Made by a program: the position numbers and the translations under genes
The notes under the pieces: generated by a model
Seen by the model: the letters and a program-made list of their open reading frames with translations, nothing else
The model's database searches: none
Told to the model about the DNA's origin: nothing
NCBI GenBank assembly: GCA_022573485.1
Contig: JACZTW010000001.1
Location: forward strand, 1-41,252
Direction: 5' to 3'
Length of the DNA stretch: 41,252 bases
DNA from: Planctomycetota bacterium
GTDB taxonomy: Bacteria; Planctomycetota; Phycisphaerae; UBA1845; CAIVHJ01
Part shown: piece after piece, positions 14,968 to 21,952 of the stretch
Position numbering within the stretch: the stretch's first letter is position 1
How the letters are laid out: every line of letters starts with the position of its first letter

Positions 14968-17184
14968 TTGATCAAACACGTCAATGATCGTAATCGGGCC
15001 GAGCGCCTCAGTAAGCTGTTTTGGTTGATTGCGACCGTGCCGATCGGTTTTGGTCTCATGCAGTTTACGGAGTTCGGCCTGCTGATCTTTCCCAGCGTGC
15101 GCGATTTCCTGTCGGAAAATGTGAGCGTTCTGCCGGCGGGCTTCTGGCCGATCCTGATGTTTACGTTCGGGGCGGGGTTTGGTCTGCTGGGCTTCTTCAA
15201 GTTCACGCCGCTGCGGATTACGACTGTTCGCATCATCGTACAGACTGTCGTTTTCGCGCTGTTCATGCTCTTCGTGTTCGCGACGAGCTTCACGCAGCTT
15301 AGTGATCGGCCGCGCATGCAATTCTGGCTGAGCAAGTTTCTGGAAATCGATCCATTGGTGTCGATCGCCACGGCAATCACCACGCACACAGTCTACAAAG
15401 GCTTGATTTGGTCGCTGATCTTGCTCGTGCCGACGCTGTTTCTGGGACGGTTCTTCTGCAACTGGATCTGCCCTTACGGCATTATTCACCAGTTCGTCGG
15501 CTGGCTCTTCGGCGCCAGGGACGAAAAGCAGCGCATCGAAGCGAACCGCTATCGGTGGTATTACTCGATCAAGTATTACATCCTCATCGGGATGATCGCG
15601 GCGGCGCTGTTCGGCAATCTCGCCATCGGGCTGCTGGACCCGATCTGCCTGCTGCACCGCTCGTTCACGGCGGCCATTCTGCCGACGCTCAACATGCCGT
15701 TGCAGGGCATCTTCGGCGACTACAACATGCACGTGGGCGGCTGGATCATTGGATTCATTATGCTGGCCTTCATCGGCCTGAATCTCGTCATTCCGCGTTT
15801 TTTCTGCCGCGTGTTGTGCCCGCTGGGGGCCATGTTGGGCGTTTTCAGCCGTTTCGCCTTCTGGCGGATCGAGCGCGATACCAAGAAATGTACTGACTGC
15901 GATATGTGCCTGCAAAGTTGCGAAGGCGCGTCTGACCCGCATACGCAATTGCGCATGAGTGAGTGTTTCGTGTGCTTCAATTGCATCGAGGACTGCCCAG
16001 AGGACGCGCTGAGTTTTGCCTTCCTGCCGAAGAAGCAACACGAGGTTCGTGAACCGGATCTTAAGCGGCGGCACACCATCTTCGCAGCCCTGATCGGGGC
16101 GTTGTTCTTCGGTTTTACGAAGGTAAGCGGCAAGTCCACCAAGAATTACTCGACGAAAGTGATTCGTCCCCCCGGGACGCTCGAAGAGCAAGAATTCCTG
16201 AAACGCTGCATCAAATGCGATCAGTGCATTCGTGTGTGCCCGACGAATGTGTTGCAGCCGGCGTTGTTCGAGAGTGGACTGGAAGGCCTGTGGACGCCGG
16301 TGATGAATTTCCGCATGGGCTTCTGCCAGCTCAACTGCACTGCCTGCGGGCAGGTCTGCCCGACGGGAGCAATACAGCGGATCACTGTCGAAGAGAAGGT
16401 CGGCCTCGGGTCGTTCAGCGACGATGGGCCGGTGAAGTTGGGCACCGCCCACTATGACTTCGGCCGATGCTTGCCCTGGAGCAAGAACATCCCGTGCGTG
16501 GTCTGCGAGGAAGTCTGCCCAACATCGCCCAAGGCCATTCACAGCGAGCGTCGAAAGCTGATGATCCGCGACGGCAAAATGCAAGTGGTCGGCGGCAGCG
16601 ACAGCACGATCACCCTTCGCGAATATCCCAAACCGGGTGAGGCCAGCGGCCGCGCTGCTGCGTTTGTGCCGAATCAGTTCAGCGGCGACCAGACCATGTC
16701 CTACCACGTGGAGATCGTTCGCCGCGAAGGTCGCAGCGGCTACCGCAGGATCACCGGCAATTCCACGGACTCGCTGACGCTTGACGGGCCGTTCGGCTTC
16801 ACGCCCGCTGAGGGTGATATCGCGGTGATTTACAATGAGTTCAAGGTGCCCAAGATCGATACGGAATACTGCATCGGTTGCGGCATTTGTGAGCATGAGT
16901 GCCCGGTCAACGGTGATCGTCGGGCGGTTTATGTGACCGCCGAGGGCGAAACGCGATCGCAGCACTATCTCGAGCGCAACCGCAACCGATCCGTGCGCCT
17001 GCAAAAGAGCGCCGATGCGTCGTCCGCGATGCCCGGCGACTTGAGCCTGTCCGGGATGATTCTTGCTTTGGACAAGCGAGATGGATGTGGTAGCGGTTGC
17101 GGCTGCAACCATTCGGAGACAAAGGACTTGCCGGCAGCGCCGCCGGAGGCTCCAACAATCGACTTGCGAATGTTCCTCGGTTAA
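14968..17184 (+). CDS. NapH-type membrane polyferredoxin
   Basis: 738 residues. Residues 1-295 have about six hydrophobic segments and the two NapH/CcoG-type CxxxCP motifs (C164/C168, C280/C284). Then come cysteine clusters for [4Fe-4S] centres at 308-318, 333-343, 414-424, 457-464 (with C453), 510-517 and 635-645, separated by a short hydrophobic stretch at 370-384 and a non-ferredoxin insert at 540-625. The tail ends in an unusual GCGSGCGCNHSE (706-716). The family carries electrons between the quinol pool and periplasmic or cytoplasmic redox partners. The start is TTG at 14968: a TAG at 14956-14958 closes the frame upstream and no better codon exists before the first membrane helix. Between two Tat-exported proteins, it is the probable electron conduit of the module. 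Confidence 0.85.
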   Translation: MIKHVNDRNRAERLSKLFWLIATVPIGFGLMQFTEFGLLIFPSVRDFLSENVSVLPAGFWPILMFTFGAGFGLLGFFKFTPLRITTVRIIVQTVVFALFMLFVFATSFTQLSDRPRMQFWLSKFLEIDPLVSIATAITTHTVYKGLIWSLILLVPTLFLGRFFCNWICPYGIIHQFVGWLFGARDEKQRIEANRYRWYYSIKYYILIGMIAAALFGNLAIGLLDPICLLHRSFTAAILPTLNMPLQGIFGDYNMHVGGWIIGFIMLAFIGLNLVIPRFFCRVLCPLGAMLGVFSRFAFWRIERDTKKCTDCDMCLQSCEGASDPHTQLRMSECFVCFNCIEDCPEDALSFAFLPKKQHEVREPDLKRRHTIFAALIGALFFGFTKVSGKSTKNYSTKVIRPPGTLEEQEFLKRCIKCDQCIRVCPTNVLQPALFESGLEGLWTPVMNFRMGFCQLNCTACGQVCPTGAIQRITVEEKVGLGSFSDDGPVKLGTAHYDFGRCLPWSKNIPCVVCEEVCPTSPKAIHSERRKLMIRDGKMQVVGGSDSTITLREYPKPGEASGRAAAFVPNQFSGDQTMSYHVEIVRREGRSGYRRITGNSTDSLTLDGPFGFTPAEGDIAVIYNEFKVPKIDTEYCIGCGICEHECPVNGDRRAVYVTAEGETRSQHYLERNRNRSVRLQKSADASSAMPGDLSLSGMILALDKRDGCGSGCGCNHSETKDLPAAPPEAPTIDLRMFLG

Positions 17185-17272
17185 ACTACAGTTTATGCGC
17201 AGGCAATGTCGAGCAAATCGAATCGGGCCGAAACAGAATCGGGTCAGCAGCGCAGCCTAGGAGGCTTTTCGT

Positions 17273-18502
17273 ATGCACGATCGCATGTGTGAAGTATCTC
17301 GCCGCGAATTCATGAAGACCGGATCGGCGTTGACCGCCGCCGCAGCGGCCGCGGCAAGCCTGCCCGCCGTCGCCGCGTTCGCCGAAGAAAAGCCCGCAAG
17401 AGGCGCATTGGCCATGCGCAAGTTGGGCAAGACGAACGTGGGCGTTACGATTTTGAACCTCGGCACTGCCGGCGACACGGACACGCGTCTGATGAATACA
17501 GCCTGGGCCGAAGGCGTGCGCTATTTCGACACAGCGGATTGCTATAAGGGGGGCAATAGCGAGAAGGCTGTCGGCGAATGGCTGGCCAAGACCGGCCGGC
17601 GCAAAGACATGTTCATCGTCACCAAGGATCACCCGAAGACACCCGACGAATGGGTCAAAATGATCGACGCCCGGCTCGAAGCCCTGCAAACCGACTATGT
17701 GGACTTGTTCTTCCTGCACGGTCTCGGTGGTGGGTTCAGAGGTGGCGGCGTCGAGGATCATCGGGGCATCCCGAAGGACAAGGACTGGGCCAAGGCTGCC
17801 GACACGCTCAAGAAATCGGGTAAGGTCAAGTTCGTCGGCTTCAGCACGCACACCGAGATCGATCTGCGCAGCTCGCTGCTCAACGATGCGGCCGTCGGCT
17901 GGGCGGATGCGATCATGGTGGCATCTGATCCGAGACTCGTGCGCAAGAACAGCGACTTCAACAAGGCCCTGGACGCGTGTTATAAGGCCGGGGTTGGCCT
18001 GATCTGTATGAAGGAAATGCGGGGGGCGGACCAGATTCCCGAGATTGTTCCCGAGTTCGAGAAGATGGGGCTGACCAAGTATGCCGCCGTGCTCCACGCC
18101 GTGTGGACGGACCAGCGCTTCGCCAGCATTTGCTCGAACATGCAGAACCTCAAGATCGTCAAGGAAAACTCAGAATCCGCCCGGACCTTCAAACCGTTGA
18201 CCGACGACCAATTGGGCATGCTGGATACGGTCATGGATCGATATGCCAGCAGTTTCTGCGTCGGCTGCGACGGGAGCTGCGCCGTAGCCGCTGGTACGGA
18301 CGCGGCCCTCGGCGACATCGTGCGCTACTTGTCTTACTGCGAAATGGATGGCGATCGGGCGACGGCTCGGCGGCTGTTCCGTGAGCTGCCGCCGGCGCAG
18401 CGCGACTGGTCCGGCGCTGATCTCAAGGCGGCCCAGGCCGCCTGTGTGTCGAACATCGATTTTGAGGACTATCTCGCGCGGGCCAAGACGAAGCTGGCCT
18501 AG
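17273..18502 (+). CDS. Tat-exported aldo/keto reductase
   Basis: 409 residues. A perfect twin-arginine motif SRREFMK (9-15) and an Ala-rich h-region to about 37 direct folded export. The TIM-barrel AKR domain follows with the usual tetrad: D86 (YFDTAD), Y91, K118 (VTKDH) and H149 (FFLHG). Near the C-terminus FCVGCDGSC resembles a shortened form of the CxxCxxC segment that some AKR-like proteins use for an iron-sulfur cluster. AGGAGG lies 8 nt before the ATG. AKRs normally use NADPH, which is not available outside the cytoplasm, so electrons may come from the polyferredoxin encoded 88 bp upstream; that is inference. Confidence 0.9.
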   Translation: MHDRMCEVSRREFMKTGSALTAAAAAAASLPAVAAFAEEKPARGALAMRKLGKTNVGVTILNLGTAGDTDTRLMNTAWAEGVRYFDTADCYKGGNSEKAVGEWLAKTGRRKDMFIVTKDHPKTPDEWVKMIDARLEALQTDYVDLFFLHGLGGGFRGGGVEDHRGIPKDKDWAKAADTLKKSGKVKFVGFSTHTEIDLRSSLLNDAAVGWADAIMVASDPRLVRKNSDFNKALDACYKAGVGLICMKEMRGADQIPEIVPEFEKMGLTKYAAVLHAVWTDQRFASICSNMQNLKIVKENSESARTFKPLTDDQLGMLDTVMDRYASSFCVGCDGSCAVAAGTDAALGDIVRYLSYCEMDGDRATARRLFRELPPAQRDWSGADLKAAQAACVSNIDFEDYLARAKTKLA

Positions 18503-18544
18503 GCACCGATTCTTCAAAGGGCTGAACTGCGACCATCTTTGTAG

Positions 18545-18617
18545 AGTGCCGTACTTCGAAAGTGACTCGATCTGCTGCCACGGTCGTTGCAGATGGACGC
18601 TTTCAGGGTGCGGCACT
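18545..18617. repeat. 73-bp inverted-repeat element
   Basis: The left end AGTGCCGTACTTCGAAAGTG and the reverse complement of the right end (AGTGCCGCACCCTGAAAGCG) match at 15 of 20 positions. Inside is a second dyad, ATCTGC/GCAGAT. Non-coding; it could also act as a bidirectional transcription barrier between the convergent genes. Confidence 0.6.
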
Positions 18618-18639
18618 TTCTTGCGCAGGGAGAAGTCAT

Positions 18640-18799
18640 TTACCGCAGAGATCGCAGAGATCGCAGAGAAATTGAATTGTTGCCTTGAGCGCGTCTGCAA
18701 GCCAGTCATGACAGATGCACTCCCTTGCCCGCTCGACTGGGCGAAAATCCTCGGCTTGCTCCCCTATCCTTCTCTGCGTTCTCTACGTTCTCTGCGGTG
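18640..18799. repeat. 160-bp element with CCGCAGAG-type arms
   Basis: The left arm (18640-18670) contains ACCGCAGAGATCGCAGAGA and the right arm (18770-18799) is its inverted counterpart, ending in TTCTCTGCGGTGA; about 27 of 31 positions pair. Each arm is built from 9-bp units (GCAGAGATC). Arms of this ACCGCAGAGA type recur between genes in several bacterial phyla, as I recall. The 99-bp core has no gene. Confidence 0.7.
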
Positions 18800-18812
18800 A
18801 ATCCCAGGTGCT

Positions 18813-19388
18813 TCAGCGCGGAGCGACCGTGATTGCCTTGGGTTGCGTGGGGCAGTGGAATTGGCACACGCCGCAGCCGACGCAGCCGGGATCCAGAACT
18901 TCAACTTGTCCGGCGGCATCCAGGTGTATCGCCGATTCTCCCATTGGGCACAGAGTGATGCATTCCGTGCAGTCTTCGCCCGTCGTGCGTACGCAAACAG
19001 AGTGATCGACGACAGCCAGTCCCATCCGGATGTCCGCCGGCGAATCGACGAGTTGCAGCGCGCCGCTGGGACAGGCTTTCATGCAGGCCAGTTCGTCGCA
19101 GACCACGCAGGCGCCGATGTCCGGATCGATGATCGGCGTGCGGTTGAGGTTGTCGTCGGTGCTGCCGAACAGCTTGATGGCATCGGCGGGGCAGTCCTCG
19201 ACGCAGTTGCCGCAGCGATAGCACACGTCCAGAAACTCTGCCTCCGGGATGGCCCCTGGCGGGCGCAGCAGTGTGCGTCGGACCGGTTCTTCGAGATTCA
19301 TACGCTCGGTCAGGAATTCTGCCACCGGCTTCATGATCGAGCGGAAGCTCTCGCGAAAGAATTGTCGGCGGTCGCCGGTGTCGCTCAT
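18813..19388 (-). CDS. NapG/NapF-like ferredoxin with four cysteine clusters
   Basis: 191 residues. Four [4Fe-4S]-type clusters are visible: CYRCGNCVEDCP (56-66), CVVCDELACMKACP (94-106), CVRTTGEDCTECITLCP (132-147) and CVGCGVCQFHCP (169-179). This order, with an inserted loop in the third cluster, matches the NapG/MauM-type ferredoxins that work with NapH-type membrane proteins. The N-terminus DRRQFFRESF looks like a Tat motif but no hydrophobic region follows, so export is doubtful. The start is the ATG at 19388, ten bp after the zinc-ribbon gene, with GAGG upstream; the longer frame to 19502 overlaps that gene and has no family similarity. It is probably an electron-transfer partner of the polyferredoxin on the opposite strand. 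Confidence 0.88.
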   Translation of the reverse strand: MSDTGDRRQFFRESFRSIMKPVAEFLTERMNLEEPVRRTLLRPPGAIPEAEFLDVCYRCGNCVEDCPADAIKLFGSTDDNLNRTPIIDPDIGACVVCDELACMKACPSGALQLVDSPADIRMGLAVVDHSVCVRTTGEDCTECITLCPMGESAIHLDAAGQVEVLDPGCVGCGVCQFHCPTQPKAITVAPR

Positions 19389-19398
19389 CGGTGTGGCC

Positions 19399-19602
19399 TC
19401 AGGGGTGCTGTTTCTTGAGCTTTTCGATCTCAGCCTCATGCCGTTTGAGGCGGCGGGTGAGCTGCTCAAAGATCTTCCGCAGTTCGGGCTTGATCGCGGC
19501 ACAGTCCGGACAGTGGAACCGCGTCGCGCCGCTCTTGGCTACCGGGTAGTCAAACCTTCGCCCGCAACAACGGCACACACGTTTCTTGATTTCGTCGCTC
19601 AT
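19399..19602 (-). CDS. Small zinc-ribbon protein
   Basis: 67 residues: one zinc ribbon (CRCCGRRFDYP, then HCPDC) followed by a charged, probably coiled-coil helix (ELRKIFEQLTRRLKRHEAEI). The function is unknown. It is the first gene of a two-gene unit with the ferredoxin (10-bp gap). The start is the ATG at 19602, because GGAG sits 7 nt before it; the in-frame GTG at 19608 would leave only 1 nt of spacing. The ribosome binding site lies inside one arm of the dyad at 19604-19651. Confidence 0.7.
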   Translation of the reverse strand: MSDEIKKRVCRCCGRRFDYPVAKSGATRFHCPDCAAIKPELRKIFEQLTRRLKRHEAEIEKLKKQHP

Positions 19603-19603
19603 C

Positions 19604-19651
19604 CGCACACTCCACGCGATTTCACAAGATCCTATTGTACCGGAGTGTGCG
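19604..19651 (-). promoter_or_regulatory. 10-bp perfect dyad flanking a -10-like TACAAT
   Basis: CGCACACTCC at 19604-19613 and GGAGTGTGCG at 19642-19651 are perfect inverted repeats 28 bp apart. On the minus strand TACAAT (19639-19634) lies between them and could be the -10 of the zinc-ribbon/ferredoxin unit. One arm would lie just upstream of the -10 and the other over the ribosome binding site, an arrangement expected for an operator bound by a dimeric regulator. Inference only. Confidence 0.4.
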
Positions 19652-19767
19652 CAATCGTGCGACGCCCTTCAGAGCCGGGAGCGCCAGCGACCGGTCATTC
19701 AAAGAAAGCAAGTGTTCAGAGGGAGTAGCTTGGGCGATGCCTGAACTCTCGGTCAGAGGCGAGTCCG

Positions 19768-21201
19768 TTATGGAGCTGCAGGAGCATCGCCAAGGTAGAA
19801 GAAGACACCTTTGAGATCCTCAGTCGTGCTGATCGCCGTTCGCGGGCCGTTGCGCTCCCGGAAGGACGTGGCCCGGAACTGGTAGAACATCCCGATCTCC
19901 AGAGGCGGCCCGGCATAAGTGTGCGTGACGGTCTCGGCGCCGCTGATCGAACCGATTTCAGCGCTCCAAATCTCCTCGCCGAACGAATCGAAGACGCGGA
20001 TCTCGTAGCCGTCCTCGCTGGAATCATCTTCCCACTCGAGCACCGGCGTGGTCGTGTCTACTTCCTCCGGCCCGTCCGACCCCGGGCTGACCACCGCGAG
20101 CGCCCCGGTGACCTTGAACCCTTCGGAGATGGACAGCATGTTTCCTTGGTCGGGATTAGGCACTTCGATGCGGACGACTTGCGTGCCACTGATGGACTGG
20201 TCGGGATCGCGAACCAAACCGTCATTCTCAAAGGCTGCCAGCACCACATAGCTTCCGTCGGGAATGTCTTCGATGACGAATGCCCCGTCGACCTCGCCGA
20301 CGCGCAGGCCGGGCGGTACCGTTCCCCGGCCGGCGGCTTCAACGAATGTGCTTTCGACGGCCAGGATGACGCTGGTCAATGATCCGCCCGGCGCGTTGAC
20401 GATTTGAACACTGCCCGACACTGTATTCAGCGGCCGATTGGATTCCGTCAAATCAATCCCGGTCTGATCCTCGCCGGCCTGCACGGAAGTACTCACTGCA
20501 TCGAGTTGCACGCCGGCAGCGTATCCCTGGACCGAGTAGGTTCCGGCGGGCACGTTGAAGATGATGTAAGCGCCCTCGCCGTCACTGAATCCAGTGAGCG
20601 CCGTGTCCGCGTTTTCGGCGACCAACAGCAATCCGGCAAGGGTCTCGGCCTGGATGGTGCCGGAGATGGAGCCCAGATCGGACGTGTCACCCGGCAGGGC
20701 GATGAGCTTGATCGTGGTCAAGGCGTTTTCGATGATCCAACCGTCGTCCTCCGCTGCGGCGGTCATGGCATCGAGCGGCAGAGCGGGGCGGATGGCTGTC
20801 GGGAATTCGATGAAGCTCGCGGCCTGTGCCCGCAGCGTATACGAACCAGCCAGCGGCATTAAATCGGCGTCTCGATTTGCCGGTACGATCAATTCGTAGG
20901 CGCCGTCGCTATCCGTGGCGGCTGACGTGCCCACCGCAGCGCCGTTGGCATCGACCGCCTGGACCCGGGCGTCCGCGATGGGTTCATCGTCGGCGATGTT
21001 CAAGACGCGTCCGCGAATCACCAGCGGCGCCAGACACTGCGATTCGCCGCCCGACACTGATTCGCACACCCGCCCGTCCGCGCATTCGGGGGCCAGCGGG
21101 TCGCAGGTCGTGTCGCCGCCGCTGTCCGGGCTGCAACCCCAGCAGCCAATCACCAGCGATAACATGACAGCAGTGAGTCGTTTACTATGACATGCGCTCA
21201 T
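19768..21201 (-). CDS. Lipoprotein with carboxypeptidase-regulatory-like domains
   Basis: 477 residues. The signal peptide ends in a lipobox VIGC20, so the protein is probably lipid-anchored. A Cys-containing linker (CDPLAPECADGRVC) is followed by at least three beta-sandwich repeats of the carboxypeptidase-regulatory-like type: VIRGRVLNIADDEPIADA near 61, GSISGTIQAETLAG near 178 and VSGSVQIVNAPGGSL near 264. The C-terminal 80 residues (PVLEWEDDSSEDGYEIRVFD onwards) look like a fibronectin-type III domain. No catalytic residues are visible; a structural or adhesive surface role is likely. The start at 21201 is supported by AGGAG 7 nt upstream. Confidence 0.8.
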   Translation of the reverse strand: MSACHSKRLTAVMLSLVIGCWGCSPDSGGDTTCDPLAPECADGRVCESVSGGESQCLAPLVIRGRVLNIADDEPIADARVQAVDANGAAVGTSAATDSDGAYELIVPANRDADLMPLAGSYTLRAQAASFIEFPTAIRPALPLDAMTAAAEDDGWIIENALTTIKLIALPGDTSDLGSISGTIQAETLAGLLLVAENADTALTGFSDGEGAYIIFNVPAGTYSVQGYAAGVQLDAVSTSVQAGEDQTGIDLTESNRPLNTVSGSVQIVNAPGGSLTSVILAVESTFVEAAGRGTVPPGLRVGEVDGAFVIEDIPDGSYVVLAAFENDGLVRDPDQSISGTQVVRIEVPNPDQGNMLSISEGFKVTGALAVVSPGSDGPEEVDTTTPVLEWEDDSSEDGYEIRVFDSFGEEIWSAEIGSISGAETVTHTYAGPPLEIGMFYQFRATSFRERNGPRTAISTTEDLKGVFFYLGDAPAAP

Positions 21202-21272
21202 TGAGGATCTCCTTCATACATCACTCCATCGGCCGATCGAGCTCGGCAACGGTAGAATGAGCGTCGCCCGTC

Positions 21273-21842
21273 CTAGAGTGTGTCGCAGCGCCGCCGGATC
21301 AAATCGAGCAGCCTTTGCTCCATGGCAGCGTCTCTGCCTTCGGGCGTCCAGGTCATGTCCGTGGCGGGGTCGAACTGTCGGCCGGCGGTGGTGGGCAGGT
21401 CGGCGCTGAAGACGCGGAGGGCGGCGGCGGCGTTGTTGATCTGCCGCTCGACGGCGTGCAGGCGTTCCTTGTTGACGGCCACGTCGATGACGTACTCGCC
21501 CTGGTCCTGCGGCTTCGAGATTTGGATGGTCACGGATCGGCGGACGGTACGCATGCTGGATTCTGCCAAGTCGTAGGGCGTATCGACGTCATGTCGCCAG
21601 AATTCGAGGAAATGCTGCGAAGTCTGCGGAAATGTGGTAATCAGCCCAGCCCGCAGATCCTTGCGATCGATCTCGAAGCGGTGCCGCCGCAGCACGGCCT
21701 GACAGGCCTCCCACAGCCCACGGAAGTCGTCATCACTCGTCGCCAGGACTGCGCCCTGCGTCGGGTCCTGCGGCGCCGCCGGCCGGTGGCAGCCGGCGAA
21801 GGAAACGATTCCGATCACACTTGAGACGAACAGCGGTTTCAT
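21273..21842 (-). CDS. Small lipoprotein of unknown function
   Basis: 189 residues. The start chosen is the ATG at 21842, which gives a clear lipoprotein signal (MKPLFVSSVIGIVSFAGC, C18). The frame is open to 21971 but that part has no signal character. The mature part has no domain I recognise; it contains FRGLWEACQAVLRRHRFEID, a pattern seen in small planctomycete lipoproteins, and several short beta-like segments (VTIQISKPQDQGEYVIDVAV). There is no ribosome binding site, but a strong promoter ends about 10 bp before the ATG, so the message may be nearly leaderless. It is 71 bp upstream of the other lipoprotein gene on the same strand. Confidence 0.72.
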   Translation of the reverse strand: MKPLFVSSVIGIVSFAGCHRPAAPQDPTQGAVLATSDDDFRGLWEACQAVLRRHRFEIDRKDLRAGLITTFPQTSQHFLEFWRHDVDTPYDLAESSMRTVRRSVTIQISKPQDQGEYVIDVAVNKERLHAVERQINNAAAALRVFSADLPTTAGRQFDPATDMTWTPEGRDAAMEQRLLDLIRRRCDTL

Positions 21843-21852
21843 TGCTCGCCAT

Positions 21853-21880
21853 ATGATACGCGGGGGCACAAGCGGGTCAA
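21853..21880 (-). promoter_or_regulatory. Sigma70-type promoter of the small lipoprotein gene
   Basis: On the minus strand TTGACC (21880-21875), a 16-bp spacer, and TATCAT (21858-21853). The match is 5 of 6 for each hexamer. Transcription would begin near 21846, only about 4 nt before the ATG at 21842, which fits the absence of a ribosome binding site. Confidence 0.5.
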
Positions 21881-21952
21881 TGCCGGGTGTTGATCTTTCC
21901 GATACAAAGTGCAGAGAGCAACCTCGGCTAGTGGACGACGGCTTGGACTGAA

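Larger units (their letters stand above)
18503..18812. other. 310-bp convergent intergenic region made mostly of two repeat elements
   Basis: It lies between the stop codons of the aldo/keto reductase and the ferredoxin gene. No gene is present. It contains the hairpin element at 18545-18617 and the longer inverted-repeat element at 18640-18799, 22 bp apart. Confidence 0.7.

Noticed and set aside
14944..17112. 722-codon open frame antisense to the polyferredoxin gene
   Set aside because: It is the shadow of a long GC-rich gene with intact iron-sulfur motifs on the plus strand. The antisense translation has no recognisable domain and is dominated by His, Arg and Ala.
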